Made by a program: the position numbers and the translations under genes. The notes beneath the pieces were generated by a model. It was not told the DNA's origin, made no database searches, and was given only the letters and a program-made list of their open reading frames with translations. Of a DNA stretch of 64,000 bases, positions 49,237 through 56,878 are shown piece by piece. Origin of the DNA: VRUE01 sp963805475 (GTDB taxonomy: Bacteria > Actinomycetota > Thermoleophilia > Solirubrobacterales > 70-9); assembly GCA_963805475.1 (NCBI GenBank), contig CAWDUO010000005.1, forward strand, positions 76,541-140,540, read 5' to 3'. How positions within the stretch are numbered: the stretch's first letter is position 1; each line of letters opens with the position of its first letter.

Positions 49237-50499
49237 ATGAACGGTTCCTCCTACAGCCCGAGGATCGCGGATCGCGAGCTGGAAAGCCGCTTGCAGCGTA
49301 TAGGTGCAGTGCTGATCGAGGGGCCTAAGGCCTGTGGAAAGACCGAGACCGCGAGGCAGCTTGCCGCCAGCGAAGTGCGTCTCGACGTCGACGCCGGCGC
49401 TCGTGCCGCCCTAGCCGTCGAGCCCGAGCTGGTGCTCGCCGGCGAGGCGCCGCGGTTGATCGACGAGTGGCAGGTCGAGCCGAAGGTCTGGAATTTGGTT
49501 CGCCGCGCCGTCGACGACAGCGGCGAGCTCGGCCGTTTCATCCTCACCGGTTCGGCGCTGCCCGCTGACGAGGCGACCCGCCACTCCGGCGCCGGGCGCT
49601 TCTCGAGGTTGCGCATGCGTCCGATGTCGCTGGTCGAGTCGGGTTTCAGCGACGGATCGATTTCGCTCGCCGAGTTGATCGGCGGCGGCGTGTCCAGCTC
49701 TTCTGACCGGGGGATCGGGCTCGCCGATCTGGTCGATGCCGTCGCCCGCGGCGGCTGGCCGGCGCTGCAGAAGATGCCGATCAAGGGAGCGATCGCCTCG
49801 GTCGCCGATTACCTCGAGGAGGTGGCCCGCACCGACATCGGCCGGCTCGATGGCGTGCGTCGCGACCCGGCGCGGGTCAGGCGCCTGCTGCGGAGCCTGG
49901 CTCGAAACGTCGCGACCCACGTGACGATCACCAAGCTCGCCGCGGAGACCGCCGATCCCGGCACCGACACGCTCAAGAACCAGACCGTGAGCGATTACCT
50001 GGCCGCGCTCGAGCGCCTCTTCGTGGTCGAGGACCAACCAGCTTGGCAGCCGCACCTGCGATCGCGCTCGATCCTGCGCAAATCGGCCAAGCGCCACTTC
50101 GTCGATCCCTCGCTGGCGGTGGCGGCGCTCGGCGGCGACCCCGCTGCGCTGCTGGGGGATCTCAACCTGCTCGGCTTCGTCTTCGAGTCGCTGGTCGTGC
50201 GCGATCTCCGGGTCTATTCCCAGCCGCTCGGGGGCGAGGTGAGGCAATACCGAGACAACAAGGGGCTCGAGGTCGACGCGATCGTCCAGACAAAGGACAC
50301 CTGGGTGGCCTTCGAGGTGAAGCTGGGAGGAGAGGGCCCGATCGACGAGGCTGCCGCGAGCCTCCTGAAGTTCGCCGGCGAAATCGATGCCGAGCGGAGC
50401 GGGGAGCCCGCTCTGCTGGGGGTGATCGTCGCAACCGGCTACGGCTACGTGCGCGAGGACGGGGTTCAGGTAATCCCGATCACCTCGCTGGGCCCCTGA
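49237..50499 (+). CDS. AAA_14/DUF4143 ATPase
   Basis: 420 residues. The N-terminal ATPase has Walker A GPKACGKTETARQLA, Walker B-like PRLIDEWQVEPKVW and a sensor ILTGSALP. The C-terminal DUF4143 begins near HVTITKLAAETADPG and continues with VSDYLAALERLFVVEDQPAW and RKSAKRHFVDPSLAVAALGG, ending in a restriction-like strand set (VRQYRDNKGLEVDAIVQTKDTWVAFEVKLG, the E-V-D-x(n)-E-V-K pattern). The family is abundant, mostly of unknown function, and sometimes grouped with mobile DNA. It lies just left of the att repeat. Confidence 0.85.
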   Translation: MNGSSYSPRIADRELESRLQRIGAVLIEGPKACGKTETARQLAASEVRLDVDAGARAALAVEPELVLAGEAPRLIDEWQVEPKVWNLVRRAVDDSGELGRFILTGSALPADEATRHSGAGRFSRLRMRPMSLVESGFSDGSISLAELIGGGVSSSSDRGIGLADLVDAVARGGWPALQKMPIKGAIASVADYLEEVARTDIGRLDGVRRDPARVRRLLRSLARNVATHVTITKLAAETADPGTDTLKNQTVSDYLAALERLFVVEDQPAWQPHLRSRSILRKSAKRHFVDPSLAVAALGGDPAALLGDLNLLGFVFESLVVRDLRVYSQPLGGEVRQYRDNKGLEVDAIVQTKDTWVAFEVKLGGEGPIDEAAASLLKFAGEIDAERSGEPALLGVIVATGYGYVREDGVQVIPITSLGP

Positions 50500-50553
50500 G
50501 CCGGGTGCGGCCAATCCAGGCCAGGCAGGGACAGCCAATGGCCTCTCAGGCAG

Positions 50554-50591
50554 CCCTACAACCCCATCTGCTTGCCGAGGATCTCCTTCAT
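50554..50591 (+). repeat. Left attachment site core (attL)
   Basis: 38 nt identical to 56762-56799. It reads, on the minus strand, as the last codons of the acyl-CoA dehydrogenase (ending GKQMGL and stop) with no gene behind it. Confidence 0.9.
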
Positions 50592-50707
50592 GAGTTCCGA
50601 GCGTGGCACGGAGGGTCACGCGGGATCATCCGAAGACAAGGATGCCCCGCAAATGATCCTGTTCGAGCATGAGGGTGATGATCGGCCGTGATCGCGGATG
50701 GTCCGGC

Positions 50708-50730
50708 CGATGTGTCCGAATCGTGTCCGC
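50708..50730 (+). repeat. Left copy of a 23-nt repeat, possible recombinase arm site
   Basis: Contains GTGTCCGAATCGTGTCC, which itself repeats GTGTCC. An identical 23-nt copy lies at 56695-56717, also inside the element and in the same orientation. In the circular form the two would flank the core at 117 and 44 nt, the usual layout of arm-type sites. A leftover integrase end is the alternative. Confidence 0.5.
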
Positions 50731-50794
50731 GCGGCTGTTCGCGGAAGGGGTGGAGTAGCGAGGACGCGGGCCCATGGCGACAAATTCGCAAGGT

Positions 50795-51215
50795 CTATAG
50801 ATTGCGGGACCCGTCGGCCGATCTCGCGATCCTTTGGGTAGCCAGCGGACTCCCAGAATCCTCCCGCCACCTCATCGTCATAGGCGACCAGCGCGGTCAC
50901 GCGATGGACGCCACACTGGCGCAGGTAGTCCTCGCCAGCCCGCGTCAGCGCGAGGCCGATGCCTTCCCGCCGTTGCCCATCGCGGACGGCGAGTCGATAC
51001 ATGTTCCCTCGCCACCCGTCCCAGGCTGCGATTAGGGCACCGACGATCTCTCCGTTCTGCTCGGCTACCAGGAGGGCAGCTGGGGATTCGGCAACCAAGC
51101 ATTCGACGTCATCGAGTCGGTCGGGTGTGCTTGCGTGCTCGCTGCGAGCCTGTGCCCACAGGTCCAGCACTGCTGGTACGTCGAGCCGTCGACAGCGGCG
51201 TACGTTGATTCCCAT
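50795..51215 (-). CDS. GNAT-family N-acetyltransferase, end frameshifted
   Basis: About 140 residues from the ATG at 51215. The fold reads MGINVRRCRRLDVPAVLDLWAQARSEHA, LLVAEQNGEIVGALIAAWDGWRGNMYRLAVRDGQRREGIGLALTRAGEDYLRQCGVHRVTALVAYDDEVAGGFWESAGYPKDREIGR, with the acetyl-CoA-binding R/Q-x-x-G-x-G/A as QRREGIG. The nominal frame then continues into a non-family tail; removing one base near 50807 gives RRVRNL and a stop at 50795, the normal family end. Acceptor unknown. It is element cargo. Confidence 0.82.
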
Positions 51216-51336
51216 GCCGGTCAAGTGCGGAGCATAACGTCGCGGTTCCCTTCGCCCCCGGGCGTATCCGCCGCACTGTCGCCTTCGAGTGCGTGCGCCT
51301 CACGGAAGCTCCCGCCCCGGCGCTACCATTCCTCGT

Positions 51337-51573
51337 GTGGCCGTATCGCCAACCAAGAGAGTCGAGTTCGACAGCGAGTTGCTTGAGCGCCTGCACCAGC
51401 GTCGCCCAGAGATGAGCGACCGCCAGCTGCTCGAGTCAATGGCGAGGATGACCCTCGGCCGCGAAACCCTGCGCCGCGTCCAGGAGCGCAACACGCTCTC
51501 AGAAGACGAGGCAATCGAGCTTGGCGTCAAAGCCGTGCATGAAGCCCGGCGCGAGCGCCGAGCCGCCGGTTGA
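51337..51573 (+). CDS. Antitoxin-like small protein upstream of a PIN toxin
   Basis: 78 residues from a GTG (VAVSPTKRVEFDSELLERLHQRRPEM). The middle (SDRQLLESMARMTLGRETLRRVQERNTLSEDEAIELGVKAVHEARRERR) is helical with a possible ribbon-helix-helix or coiled-coil part. Its stop overlaps the next gene's TTG start (TTGA). That antitoxin-first coupling, not a recognised domain, is the reason for the call. Confidence 0.65.
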   Translation: MAVSPTKRVEFDSELLERLHQRRPEMSDRQLLESMARMTLGRETLRRVQERNTLSEDEAIELGVKAVHEARRERRAAG

Positions 51574-51996
51574 AGCGCCTCGTAGTCGACGCAAGCACGC
51601 TGGTCTCCGGTGTAGCCAGTCGCCCCGGCGGAGGAGCGCCCTGGCTGATCTTGGCAGCCCTTCTGGACTTCGACTTCGAGGCCATCGTTTGCCCCAGAGC
51701 TTATCGGCGAGTTCAACGACGCCCTGACCAACAAGTACTTCCGGGAACGTTTCGACCCTGATGACCTAGCGGAGATTGTGGTCAGCGTCGAGGAAGCGGC
51801 CGACAGATACGAAGACCCGAAGGAAATCGCGGCGCTGCTTCGAGACCCCAATGACGACTATCTCGTCGCATTAGCTCGCGAATCCGGAGCCGACGCAATC
51901 GTCACTGGCGACCACGATCTACTCGACCATCCAGGCCTAAAGCCCCAGGCGCTCGATGCACGCGCGGCATGCAGGCTGCTTGGCCTTCTTGACTGA
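51570..51996 (+). CDS. PIN-domain toxin (COG1569 type), frameshifted
   Basis: About 140 residues after joining two frames near 51693. Frame one has the start LKRLVVDASTLVSGVASRPGGGAPWLILAALL with the first acidic residue in VVDASTL; frame two resumes ELIGEFNDALTNKYFRERFDPDDLAEIV and contains DPNDDYLVALARESGADAIVTGDHDLL, the second acidic cluster. All catalytic acids of a PIN nuclease are present. A TTG start at 51570 overlaps the antitoxin stop by 4 nt. Element cargo, perhaps for maintenance of the island. Confidence 0.8.
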
Positions 51997-52025
51997 TGCG
52001 CGAGCGAACTCGCGTCGAAAGCGGC

Positions 52026-53168
52026 CTACAGGTCGGTTACTGACTCGGGTCGAAGAGAACGAACTTTCCCGGTTTCGACTTGCTTCTTGAGACCCACCAC
52101 CGGACGCCCCGGTCCACAGATTTCATCCAGTCTGTCGCTTGGCATTCCAAGTGCATTCGCGATCTGGTCTTCCGGGGTGCCGGTGCTTTCTACAACCAGA
52201 TCGAGACCACGGCGAAGCAGAGTTGGTCTCTCGTATGGCCCCAAGTCACCGGGCTCGGACTTTCGCCACCCCCAGTCCGACAAGCGAATCATCGCGTTCC
52301 GGTGGGCCTCCGGAGAAATCGTTCTCAGCTCACGAGCTCGATAGAAGAGAGCAGCAACCGATACTCCCCAGGTTTGCTTAAGCCTTAGAAGCTGGGCCTG
52401 ATCCCGTTTGGTCGGCGCCTTCTTCGGAAGCTCATCGAGAACCTGATCGGCTGGCATCAGGAAGGAGGCCGCGAACGCATGCGCTTGTCTCTCCATCGTC
52501 TTGTTGCCCGGCTCGGGGTCGGGATGCATAACTAGATGTCCCAACTCATGCGCGGCGTCAAATCGAGATCGAGCAGCATCCTGCTTGGTAGACCAGAGCA
52601 TCACAATCGGGCGACCGTCCATGCGTTGGGAGAACGCATCGACTCTGTCGCTTCGAGGTCTAACCCTTGACGCGATTCCACCCCTTGCCTCGATAAGGCG
52701 CACCACGTTCCCGGCCGGACCGTTGGGCATAGACCATCGACGACGAATCTCGGTAGCAATCTCTTCAATTGCCTGCGGTCGAACGTCATCATCGACTGGT
52801 ATCGCATCGAATGAGACCTCGGGAAACTCCACGTAGCCCTCAAGCTCATTCGCTACTCGCCAAACCAGGGTTGCCTTTGCTTGGGCCTCTCGGCGCTCCC
52901 ACTGACGAGTAGAACGCAAGCTCCGAAAGAAAGGCTCGTCGGTGTCCCGAGGACGGGTTGGTCGTCCGTCAACCCGAAAGAACGAAGCGGGAAAACCACA
53001 GGCCAGTGCAATCGCGCTCAAGGTGGCTGCCCGGGGGGCAGCGCGACCAGACTCGAATTGCGAAATTGCGGCGGGTGAGAGTCCGACAGCTTCTGCAAGT
53101 TCGTTCTTGCGGAAACCAGCATCCTCCCTCGCTAGGCGAAGGCGCTCAGGGTCAAAAGCGACGCTCAC
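52026..53168 (-). CDS. XRE helix-turn-helix fused to an ImmA/IrrE metallopeptidase
   Basis: 380 residues. Residues 5-65 are an XRE HTH (RLRLAREDAGFRKNELAEAVGL then SPAAISQFESGRAAPRAATLSAIALACG). Residues 110-260 carry the IrrE/ImmA zinc site: AAHELGHLVMHPDP with the metal-binding HELGH, and the later Glu of MERQAHAFAASFLMPAD. In ICEBs1 the separate ImmA protease cuts the repressor ImmR; here sensor, protease and DNA-binding are one chain. Its ATG overlaps the stop of the upstream partner gene by 4 nt. Confidence 0.9.
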   Translation of the reverse strand: MSVAFDPERLRLAREDAGFRKNELAEAVGLSPAAISQFESGRAAPRAATLSAIALACGFPASFFRVDGRPTRPRDTDEPFFRSLRSTRQWERREAQAKATLVWRVANELEGYVEFPEVSFDAIPVDDDVRPQAIEEIATEIRRRWSMPNGPAGNVVRLIEARGGIASRVRPRSDRVDAFSQRMDGRPIVMLWSTKQDAARSRFDAAHELGHLVMHPDPEPGNKTMERQAHAFAASFLMPADQVLDELPKKAPTKRDQAQLLRLKQTWGVSVAALFYRARELRTISPEAHRNAMIRLSDWGWRKSEPGDLGPYERPTLLRRGLDLVVESTGTPEDQIANALGMPSDRLDEICGPGRPVVGLKKQVETGKVRSLRPESVTDL

Positions 53169-53845
53169 AATTCGTCGTCACGCTCATCGCGGCGCGGTCG
53201 GAGCTTGACGTCCGGATCGGGGACGTGCTGTTCATCATGAGACGGTCCGTTTGGCTCGGGTTCGTCCTGAATGTCAATTCCTTCGTCAGTGTCCTCCGCT
53301 CGCGCATAGATCGGCTCCTCCCATGCGAATTCCTCGCGGCCGGACATCACGCCTATCTTCGCTGAGAGGACTCCCCCCAGATCGCGCACGTAGGCGATCA
53401 CGATGTGGAGGGGAGGACCTTCCTCGCCCAATTTCTCAAAAAAAACAAGCTGTTCCATCCCCTCTTCCAAGATGAGATCCTTGGTAACGCTGCCAGCTAG
53501 AAGCGGTGCATCTGAGCTTCCCGAGGAGTAGGGATGTACCCACGTTCCGCCGCCGCGAAGAACAATCGCGGAAGCGGAGCCGACTGCCTGAAGTTCGGAC
53601 CCGTCCGGTGTCTCCCCCGAGCGGATGCGGCGTGCCACTCGATTGCGAGTTCTTCCGCTGCACATGAGCCCGGCGAGATTCGCGTAGTCGCCCTCAGCCT
53701 CGTCGTAGTCTCGACCCACCCCGGCGGCAACTTCGATCAACTCCTCCATAACCATCTCGACCAGCACAACGGTATCCGGATGCAGTTGGCGCTTGCCCGT
53801 CAGCACGGTGCGGGTGTCGGGAGGAAGTTCAAAGCTGTTGGACAT
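53165..53845 (-). CDS. Unknown partner protein of the XRE-ImmA gene
   Basis: 226 residues from the ATG at 53845. The N-terminal half (ILTGKRQ-like VLTGKRQLHPDTVVLVEMVMEELIEVAAGVGRDYDEAEGDYANLAGLM) is helical. The middle (GSASAIVLRGGGTWVHPYSSGSS then VTKDLILEEGMEQLVFFEKLGEEGPPLHIVIAYVRDLGGVLSAKIGVMSGREEFAWEEPIYA) is beta-rich, and the C-terminal 50 residues are acidic and probably disordered. No known domain is recognised. It is coupled (ATGA) to the protease-HTH gene, so it is a candidate substrate or inhibitor. Confidence 0.65.
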   Translation of the reverse strand: MSNSFELPPDTRTVLTGKRQLHPDTVVLVEMVMEELIEVAAGVGRDYDEAEGDYANLAGLMCSGRTRNRVARRIRSGETPDGSELQAVGSASAIVLRGGGTWVHPYSSGSSDAPLLAGSVTKDLILEEGMEQLVFFEKLGEEGPPLHIVIAYVRDLGGVLSAKIGVMSGREEFAWEEPIYARAEDTDEGIDIQDEPEPNGPSHDEQHVPDPDVKLRPRRDERDDEL

Positions 53846-53985
53846 TATGGCGTACCTCGCATTAGTAGGGGACGAACATTGCGCGCTGTGCTGAAGTTTT
53901 GCAGCCGTCCCGGCGTCAACTTCGCCTCTTCTAATCACACTTATTTCCTGTAGACTGATATCCATCTAGCTGGCACGCTCGGCGC
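53846..53985. promoter_or_regulatory. Divergent control region of the element
   Basis: The gap separates the leftward partner/XRE-ImmA operon from the rightward XRE gene. It has an AT-rich stretch with TTCTAATCACACTTATTTCCTGTAGACTGATATC in which TAGACT could be a -10 for the rightward gene. In lysogeny-like circuits such a gap carries the repressor operators; I see no perfect palindrome. Confidence 0.35.
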
Positions 53986-54213
53986 GTGCCGGAGAAAGCT
54001 CTACAGGCTCTTGGTGATGCGATCAGGGCGCGGCGTGGCGAGATCGACGGCCTCTCTCAAGAGGGGTTGGCCGATCTTGCCGGAATGCACCGCACCTATG
54101 TCAGCGAGATCGAGCGCGGTTTGCGAAATCCGAGCTATCGCAATCTCGTCAAGTTGGCGGCGGCACTCGATGTGTCGCTGTCTGAGTTGGTCGCTCGCGC
54201 CGAACAGCTTTAG
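53986..54213 (+). CDS. Small XRE-family repressor
   Basis: 75 residues, essentially only the helix-turn-helix: ALGDAIRARRGEIDGLSQEGLADLAGMHRTYVSEIERGLRNPSYRNLVKLAAALDVSLSELV. A GTG starts it 140 nt from the divergent operon. It would act as the element's regulator of integration and excision genes, opposed to the XRE-ImmA protein. Inference from layout only. Confidence 0.88.
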   Translation: MPEKALQALGDAIRARRGEIDGLSQEGLADLAGMHRTYVSEIERGLRNPSYRNLVKLAAALDVSLSELVARAEQL

Positions 54214-54263
54214 CGCGGCCAATTCATCGACCGAGGGCTTTCACAACGTTGACAAAATAAAAC

Positions 54264-54294
54264 GCCCCGGGCGACGGTGGAACGCCCCCGGGGC
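54264..54294. terminator. GC-rich hairpin between two XRE-region genes
   Basis: GCCCCGGG and CCCGGGGC pair over 8 bp with a 15-nt loop. No T-run follows, so a Rho-dependent or attenuator role is as likely as a terminator. A strong ribosome site (AGGAGGGG) for the next gene lies after it. Confidence 0.35.
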
Positions 54295-54365
54295 CGGCAC
54301 AGGAGGGGTTAGCTCCCATGCACGATCAGCCTATTCGGGGCTGCCGGGATTCCGGTGGCTCCTCA

Positions 54366-54620
54366 ATGACCGCCGCCCAAGATCTCCACGATCAGGGCGT
54401 TGTTCTGATTCATGTCCTGACGATCTACCCAACGCATTTACGCCTCTTGGAGCTGGTGCGGGAGATCACGGCCGGATCGACCGATTTCTCGGAGGGAGAC
54501 CGGATCGAACGCGCCGTGCGCGACCTGATCGGGTTTGGCCTGCTCTTTCGCGGTGAGGGGGTGGTGCTGCCAACGCGAGCAGCACTCCGCTTCAACGAGA
54601 TCCTCGGGGAGGGGATGTAG
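54366..54620 (+). CDS. Small winged-helix-like protein of the element
   Basis: 84 residues from the ATG at 54366 (MTAAQDLHDQGVVLIHVLTIYPTHLRLLELVREITAGSTDFSEGD then RIERAVRDLIGFGLLFRGEGVVLPTRAALRFNEILGEGM). The helix pattern with a final strand-turn-strand (FGLLFRGEGVVLPTRAA) suggests a winged helix. The GTG of the following XRE gene comes 2 nt after its stop, so they are coupled. An ATG at 54318 would extend it by 16 residues. Confidence 0.6.
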   Translation: MTAAQDLHDQGVVLIHVLTIYPTHLRLLELVREITAGSTDFSEGDRIERAVRDLIGFGLLFRGEGVVLPTRAALRFNEILGEGM

Positions 54621-54622
54621 CC

Positions 54623-54945
54623 GTGGGTCGGCGCGTAGGCCTGGAACGCGAGCAGTTCGCCCGCTGCTCGGGGTCAACCTCGCCAAGGCTCGCAATGCAG
54701 CGGACGTGAGCCAGGACGAGCTTGCCTTCCGAACCTCGACGCACCGCACGGCGATCAGCCAGATCGAGCGCGGTCGATCCCTGCCGGGCCTCGACTCGGC
54801 GATGAAGTTCGCGGCGGCGCTGGAAACGTCGCTGGATGAATTGCTCGCCGGAATCGAATGGCAATCGCCAGAGATGCAAATAGGCAAATTCAAAATTCCA
54901 GATTCAGAAGAAAATGAGCCACCACGATCCAGTAGCGAACGATGA
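54623..54945 (+). CDS. Second XRE-family protein, N-terminus frameshifted
   Basis: About 100 residues. The GTG at 54623 reads VGRRVGLEREQFA, then the next frame gives LLGVNLAKARNAADVSQDELAFRTSTHRTAISQIERGRSLPGLDSAMKFAAALETSLDELLAG, a clear XRE HTH. The frame change lies near 54663. The C-terminal tail (SPEMQIGKFKIPDSEENEPPRSS) is polar. It is a second regulator of the element, immediately after the winged-helix-like gene. Confidence 0.7.
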
Positions 54946-55301
54946 GGCAGCCAAGAAGCACCTGCCAAGACAAAGCCCGTCCATCAAGCCTTCGGGCAGC
55001 CACCCAAAGCCTCTCCCAAGTACCCAACCTCAACCCCCGACACACTACGAACCCTCCGGATTCGTGCCTGAGCCGCAGCTTGTTGATTCAGAACGTCGGC
55101 AAGGTTAGGCAGCGTTGCTCGTGGCGATCTCGCCCGGGGGATCGGAGTCCCGATTTTGGCACGGCTCCGCCGTGCGGTCGGGCTCCTATGTCCCCCCGGC
55201 GAAGGGGCCGCGCAGTGAAGGCGTTGGTGCGTAGGGCGGCCTCTTTTTGCAAATGCAGGCGATGCATTTCTCGTCTTCGCTGGACAGCCAATGCAGAGGA
55301 A
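54946..55301. other. Gap with no convincing gene
   Basis: I see nothing coding in this 356-nt stretch except an antisense or chance reading frame. It lies before the HTH and integrase genes, so it may hold their promoter. A frame at 54914-55108 is Pro/Ser-rich and unlike a protein. Confidence 0.4.
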
Positions 55302-55601
55302 ATGCACGACGGCTCCGACACCGAATTCGAGCGGCTTCTGTCCCCGGAGGACGTTGCCCGTGTCTGCGGACTCTCCCGCCGTGCCGTGTATCGGGCGATT
55401 GCGCGGGGAGAACTCCGGGCCGTGCGACTTTGCCACAGGCTGCGAATCCGTCCAGCGGAGTTGGAGCGCTGGATTGGTGGCCCGGCAGTTTCTTCGGAGT
55501 CCGGCAAGCCCACGCGGCGAAACCGGCCCGTCGCCGTTTCTCCGCGTGGCAGCTTGCGGTCGATGCTGGGCGATGCCGACCGCCAAGGCGGCAGTCGGTG
55601 A
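55302..55601 (+). CDS. Excisionase-like helix-turn-helix protein
   Basis: 99 residues from the ATG at 55302. A MerR-like HTH_17 domain occupies residues 9-60 (ERLLSPEDVARVCGLSRRAVYRAIARGELRAVRLCHRLRIRPAELERWI). Such proteins bend DNA to direct the recombinase to excise. The C-terminal 35 residues are basic. The stop overlaps the integrase GTG start by 4 nt (GTGA), so it and the integrase are made together, as expected of an Xis-Int pair. Confidence 0.82.
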   Translation: MHDGSDTEFERLLSPEDVARVCGLSRRAVYRAIARGELRAVRLCHRLRIRPAELERWIGGPAVSSESGKPTRRNRPVAVSPRGSLRSMLGDADRQGGSR

Positions 55602-56878
55602 GCGTCGAGAGGATCGAGCGGAAGGGTGGAGCCGTATGGCGGGTGCGTTGGCGTGATGAGCAGGGGCAGGCGCATTCCAAAGTGATCGGTCGCAAGCGCG
55701 ACGCCGAAACCTTCGACGCCGAAGTCCTGCGACGCAAGCGAACCGGAGATCTCGACCTGCTCACCGGAGGCAGCGAAACGCTCGCCGCCTTTGCTGAGGA
55801 GTGGTGGAAGCTGTACGCGGTGCCCAACTTGGCAAGTCGCACGCTGCGCGGCTATGCGGGGCTTTGGGATCGGCACGTCTTGCCGCGACTCGGCGCGATG
55901 CGCCTCAACGCGATCACTGTCGAGGCGGTCGAGCGCTACCGGGCAGAACTGGAAGGCGACGGCGTCGGGCAGCCGACCATCTACCGAGCGCTTGCGCTGC
56001 TTCAGGGCGTCTTGCGGCGAGCGGTCGAGTGGCGACGGATAAGCCACAACCCGGTCAAGTCCGTGCGGAAGCCGAACGTCCGTCGCCAGCGCGAGGTCCG
56101 GCCGGTCTCTCCCTTCACGGTCGAGCGGCTGCGAGCCGTCGCCGTCAAGAGGCGGAAGCACGGTCCTCGCGATGCTGTTCTGATCGGACTACTCGCCTAC
56201 GCTGGTCTGCGACCGCAGGAGGCCCTGGTGCTGCGCTGGTCGGACGTGCGTGAGCGGACGCTCTTGGTCGAGAAGGCCGCAGACGGTCAGGGCGGGGTCA
56301 AGACGACGAAGACCGGGCAGGCGCGCACCGTTCGGCTCCTTGCCCCGCTCGCCAGTGACTTGACCGAGTGGCGGCTCCTGGGCGACGGGCCCGACGATGC
56401 GCTCATTTTCCCAAACGGCAAAGGAGGCGTCTGGAATGACCCGGCTTGGCAGACCTGGCACCGCGACTCCTGGCGGCCCGCCTGTCGAACGATCAGCCTG
56501 GAGGGCGCTCGTCCCTACGACTTGCGCCACAGCTTCGTCTCGTTGCTGATCAGCGAAGGTCGCAGCGTGGTCGACGTGGCCCGCCAAGCCGGACACTCGC
56601 CAACCATGACGCTCGACGTTTACGCCCACGTCTTCGATGAGTTCGACATTGCCGAGCGCGTGTCTGCCGAGGATCAGATCGTGCAGGCGCGGCGCGATGT
56701 GTCCGAATCGTGTCCGCCCGAGGGGGACCAAGGCGAGCAGGGGCAGAAAACCCCTGCTAATCCCTACAACCCCATCTGCTTGCCGAGGATCTCCTTCATC
56801 ACCTCGTCGGTGCCGCCGCCTATCGGGCCTAGGCGGGCGTCGCGGACGGCTCGCTCTATGCCGTACTCGCGCATGTAG
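55598..56878 (+). CDS. Tyrosine recombinase (integrase) reading through the right attachment site
   Basis: 426 residues. The N-terminal SAM-like arm-binding domain (about 45-150, LAAFAEEWWKLYAVPNLASRTLRGYAGLWDRHVLPRLG) precedes the catalytic domain: Arg in LAYAGLRPQEALVLRWSDV, the YDLRHSFVSLLISEG box with the second Arg, GHSPTMTL and the nucleophile Tyr in DVYAHVFDEFD. The frame then passes through the 38-bp att core and ends inside the acyl-CoA dehydrogenase gene (FITSSVPPPIGPRRASRTARSMPYSRM). In the excised circle the same frame would continue past the core at 50592 as FMSSERGTEGHAG and stop at 50691. Confidence 0.92.
   Translation: MSVERIERKGGAVWRVRWRDEQGQAHSKVIGRKRDAETFDAEVLRRKRTGDLDLLTGGSETLAAFAEEWWKLYAVPNLASRTLRGYAGLWDRHVLPRLGAMRLNAITVEAVERYRAELEGDGVGQPTIYRALALLQGVLRRAVEWRRISHNPVKSVRKPNVRRQREVRPVSPFTVERLRAVAVKRRKHGPRDAVLIGLLAYAGLRPQEALVLRWSDVRERTLLVEKAADGQGGVKTTKTGQARTVRLLAPLASDLTEWRLLGDGPDDALIFPNGKGGVWNDPAWQTWHRDSWRPACRTISLEGARPYDLRHSFVSLLISEGRSVVDVARQAGHSPTMTLDVYAHVFDEFDIAERVSAEDQIVQARRDVSESCPPEGDQGEQGQKTPANPYNPICLPRISFITSSVPPPIGPRRASRTARSMPYSRM
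56695..56717 (+). repeat. Right copy of the 23-nt repeat
   Basis: Identical to 50708-50730, 44 nt before the right core repeat, within the integrase coding sequence (residues RDVSESCP). A candidate arm-type site. Confidence 0.5.
56762..56799 (+). repeat. Right attachment site core (attR)
   Basis: 38 nt identical to 50554-50591. On the minus strand it encodes the end of the acyl-CoA dehydrogenase (GKQMGL-stop); on the plus strand it is read in frame by the integrase (NPYNPICLPRISF). Confidence 0.9.

Larger units (their letters stand above)
50554..56799. mobile_element. Integrative genetic element inserted at the 3' end of an acyl-CoA dehydrogenase gene
   Basis: Bounded by 38-bp identical direct repeats (50554-50591, 56762-56799). 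The right copy belongs to the intact acyl-CoA dehydrogenase, so the element restores that gene's stop and last codons on insertion. Content: GNAT enzyme, antitoxin/PIN pair, XRE-ImmA protein and partner, XRE regulator, winged-helix-like protein, second XRE, excisionase-like HTH and a tyrosine recombinase next to the right end. No capsid, conjugation or replication gene is present, so it is a small genomic island dependent on other elements for transfer. Confidence 0.88.

Noticed and set aside
54914..55108. A 64-codon frame beginning MSHHDPVANDEAAKKHL
   Set aside because: It overlaps the end of the XRE gene and is Pro/Ser/Gln-rich with no hydrophobic core; no ribosome site or coupling supports it.
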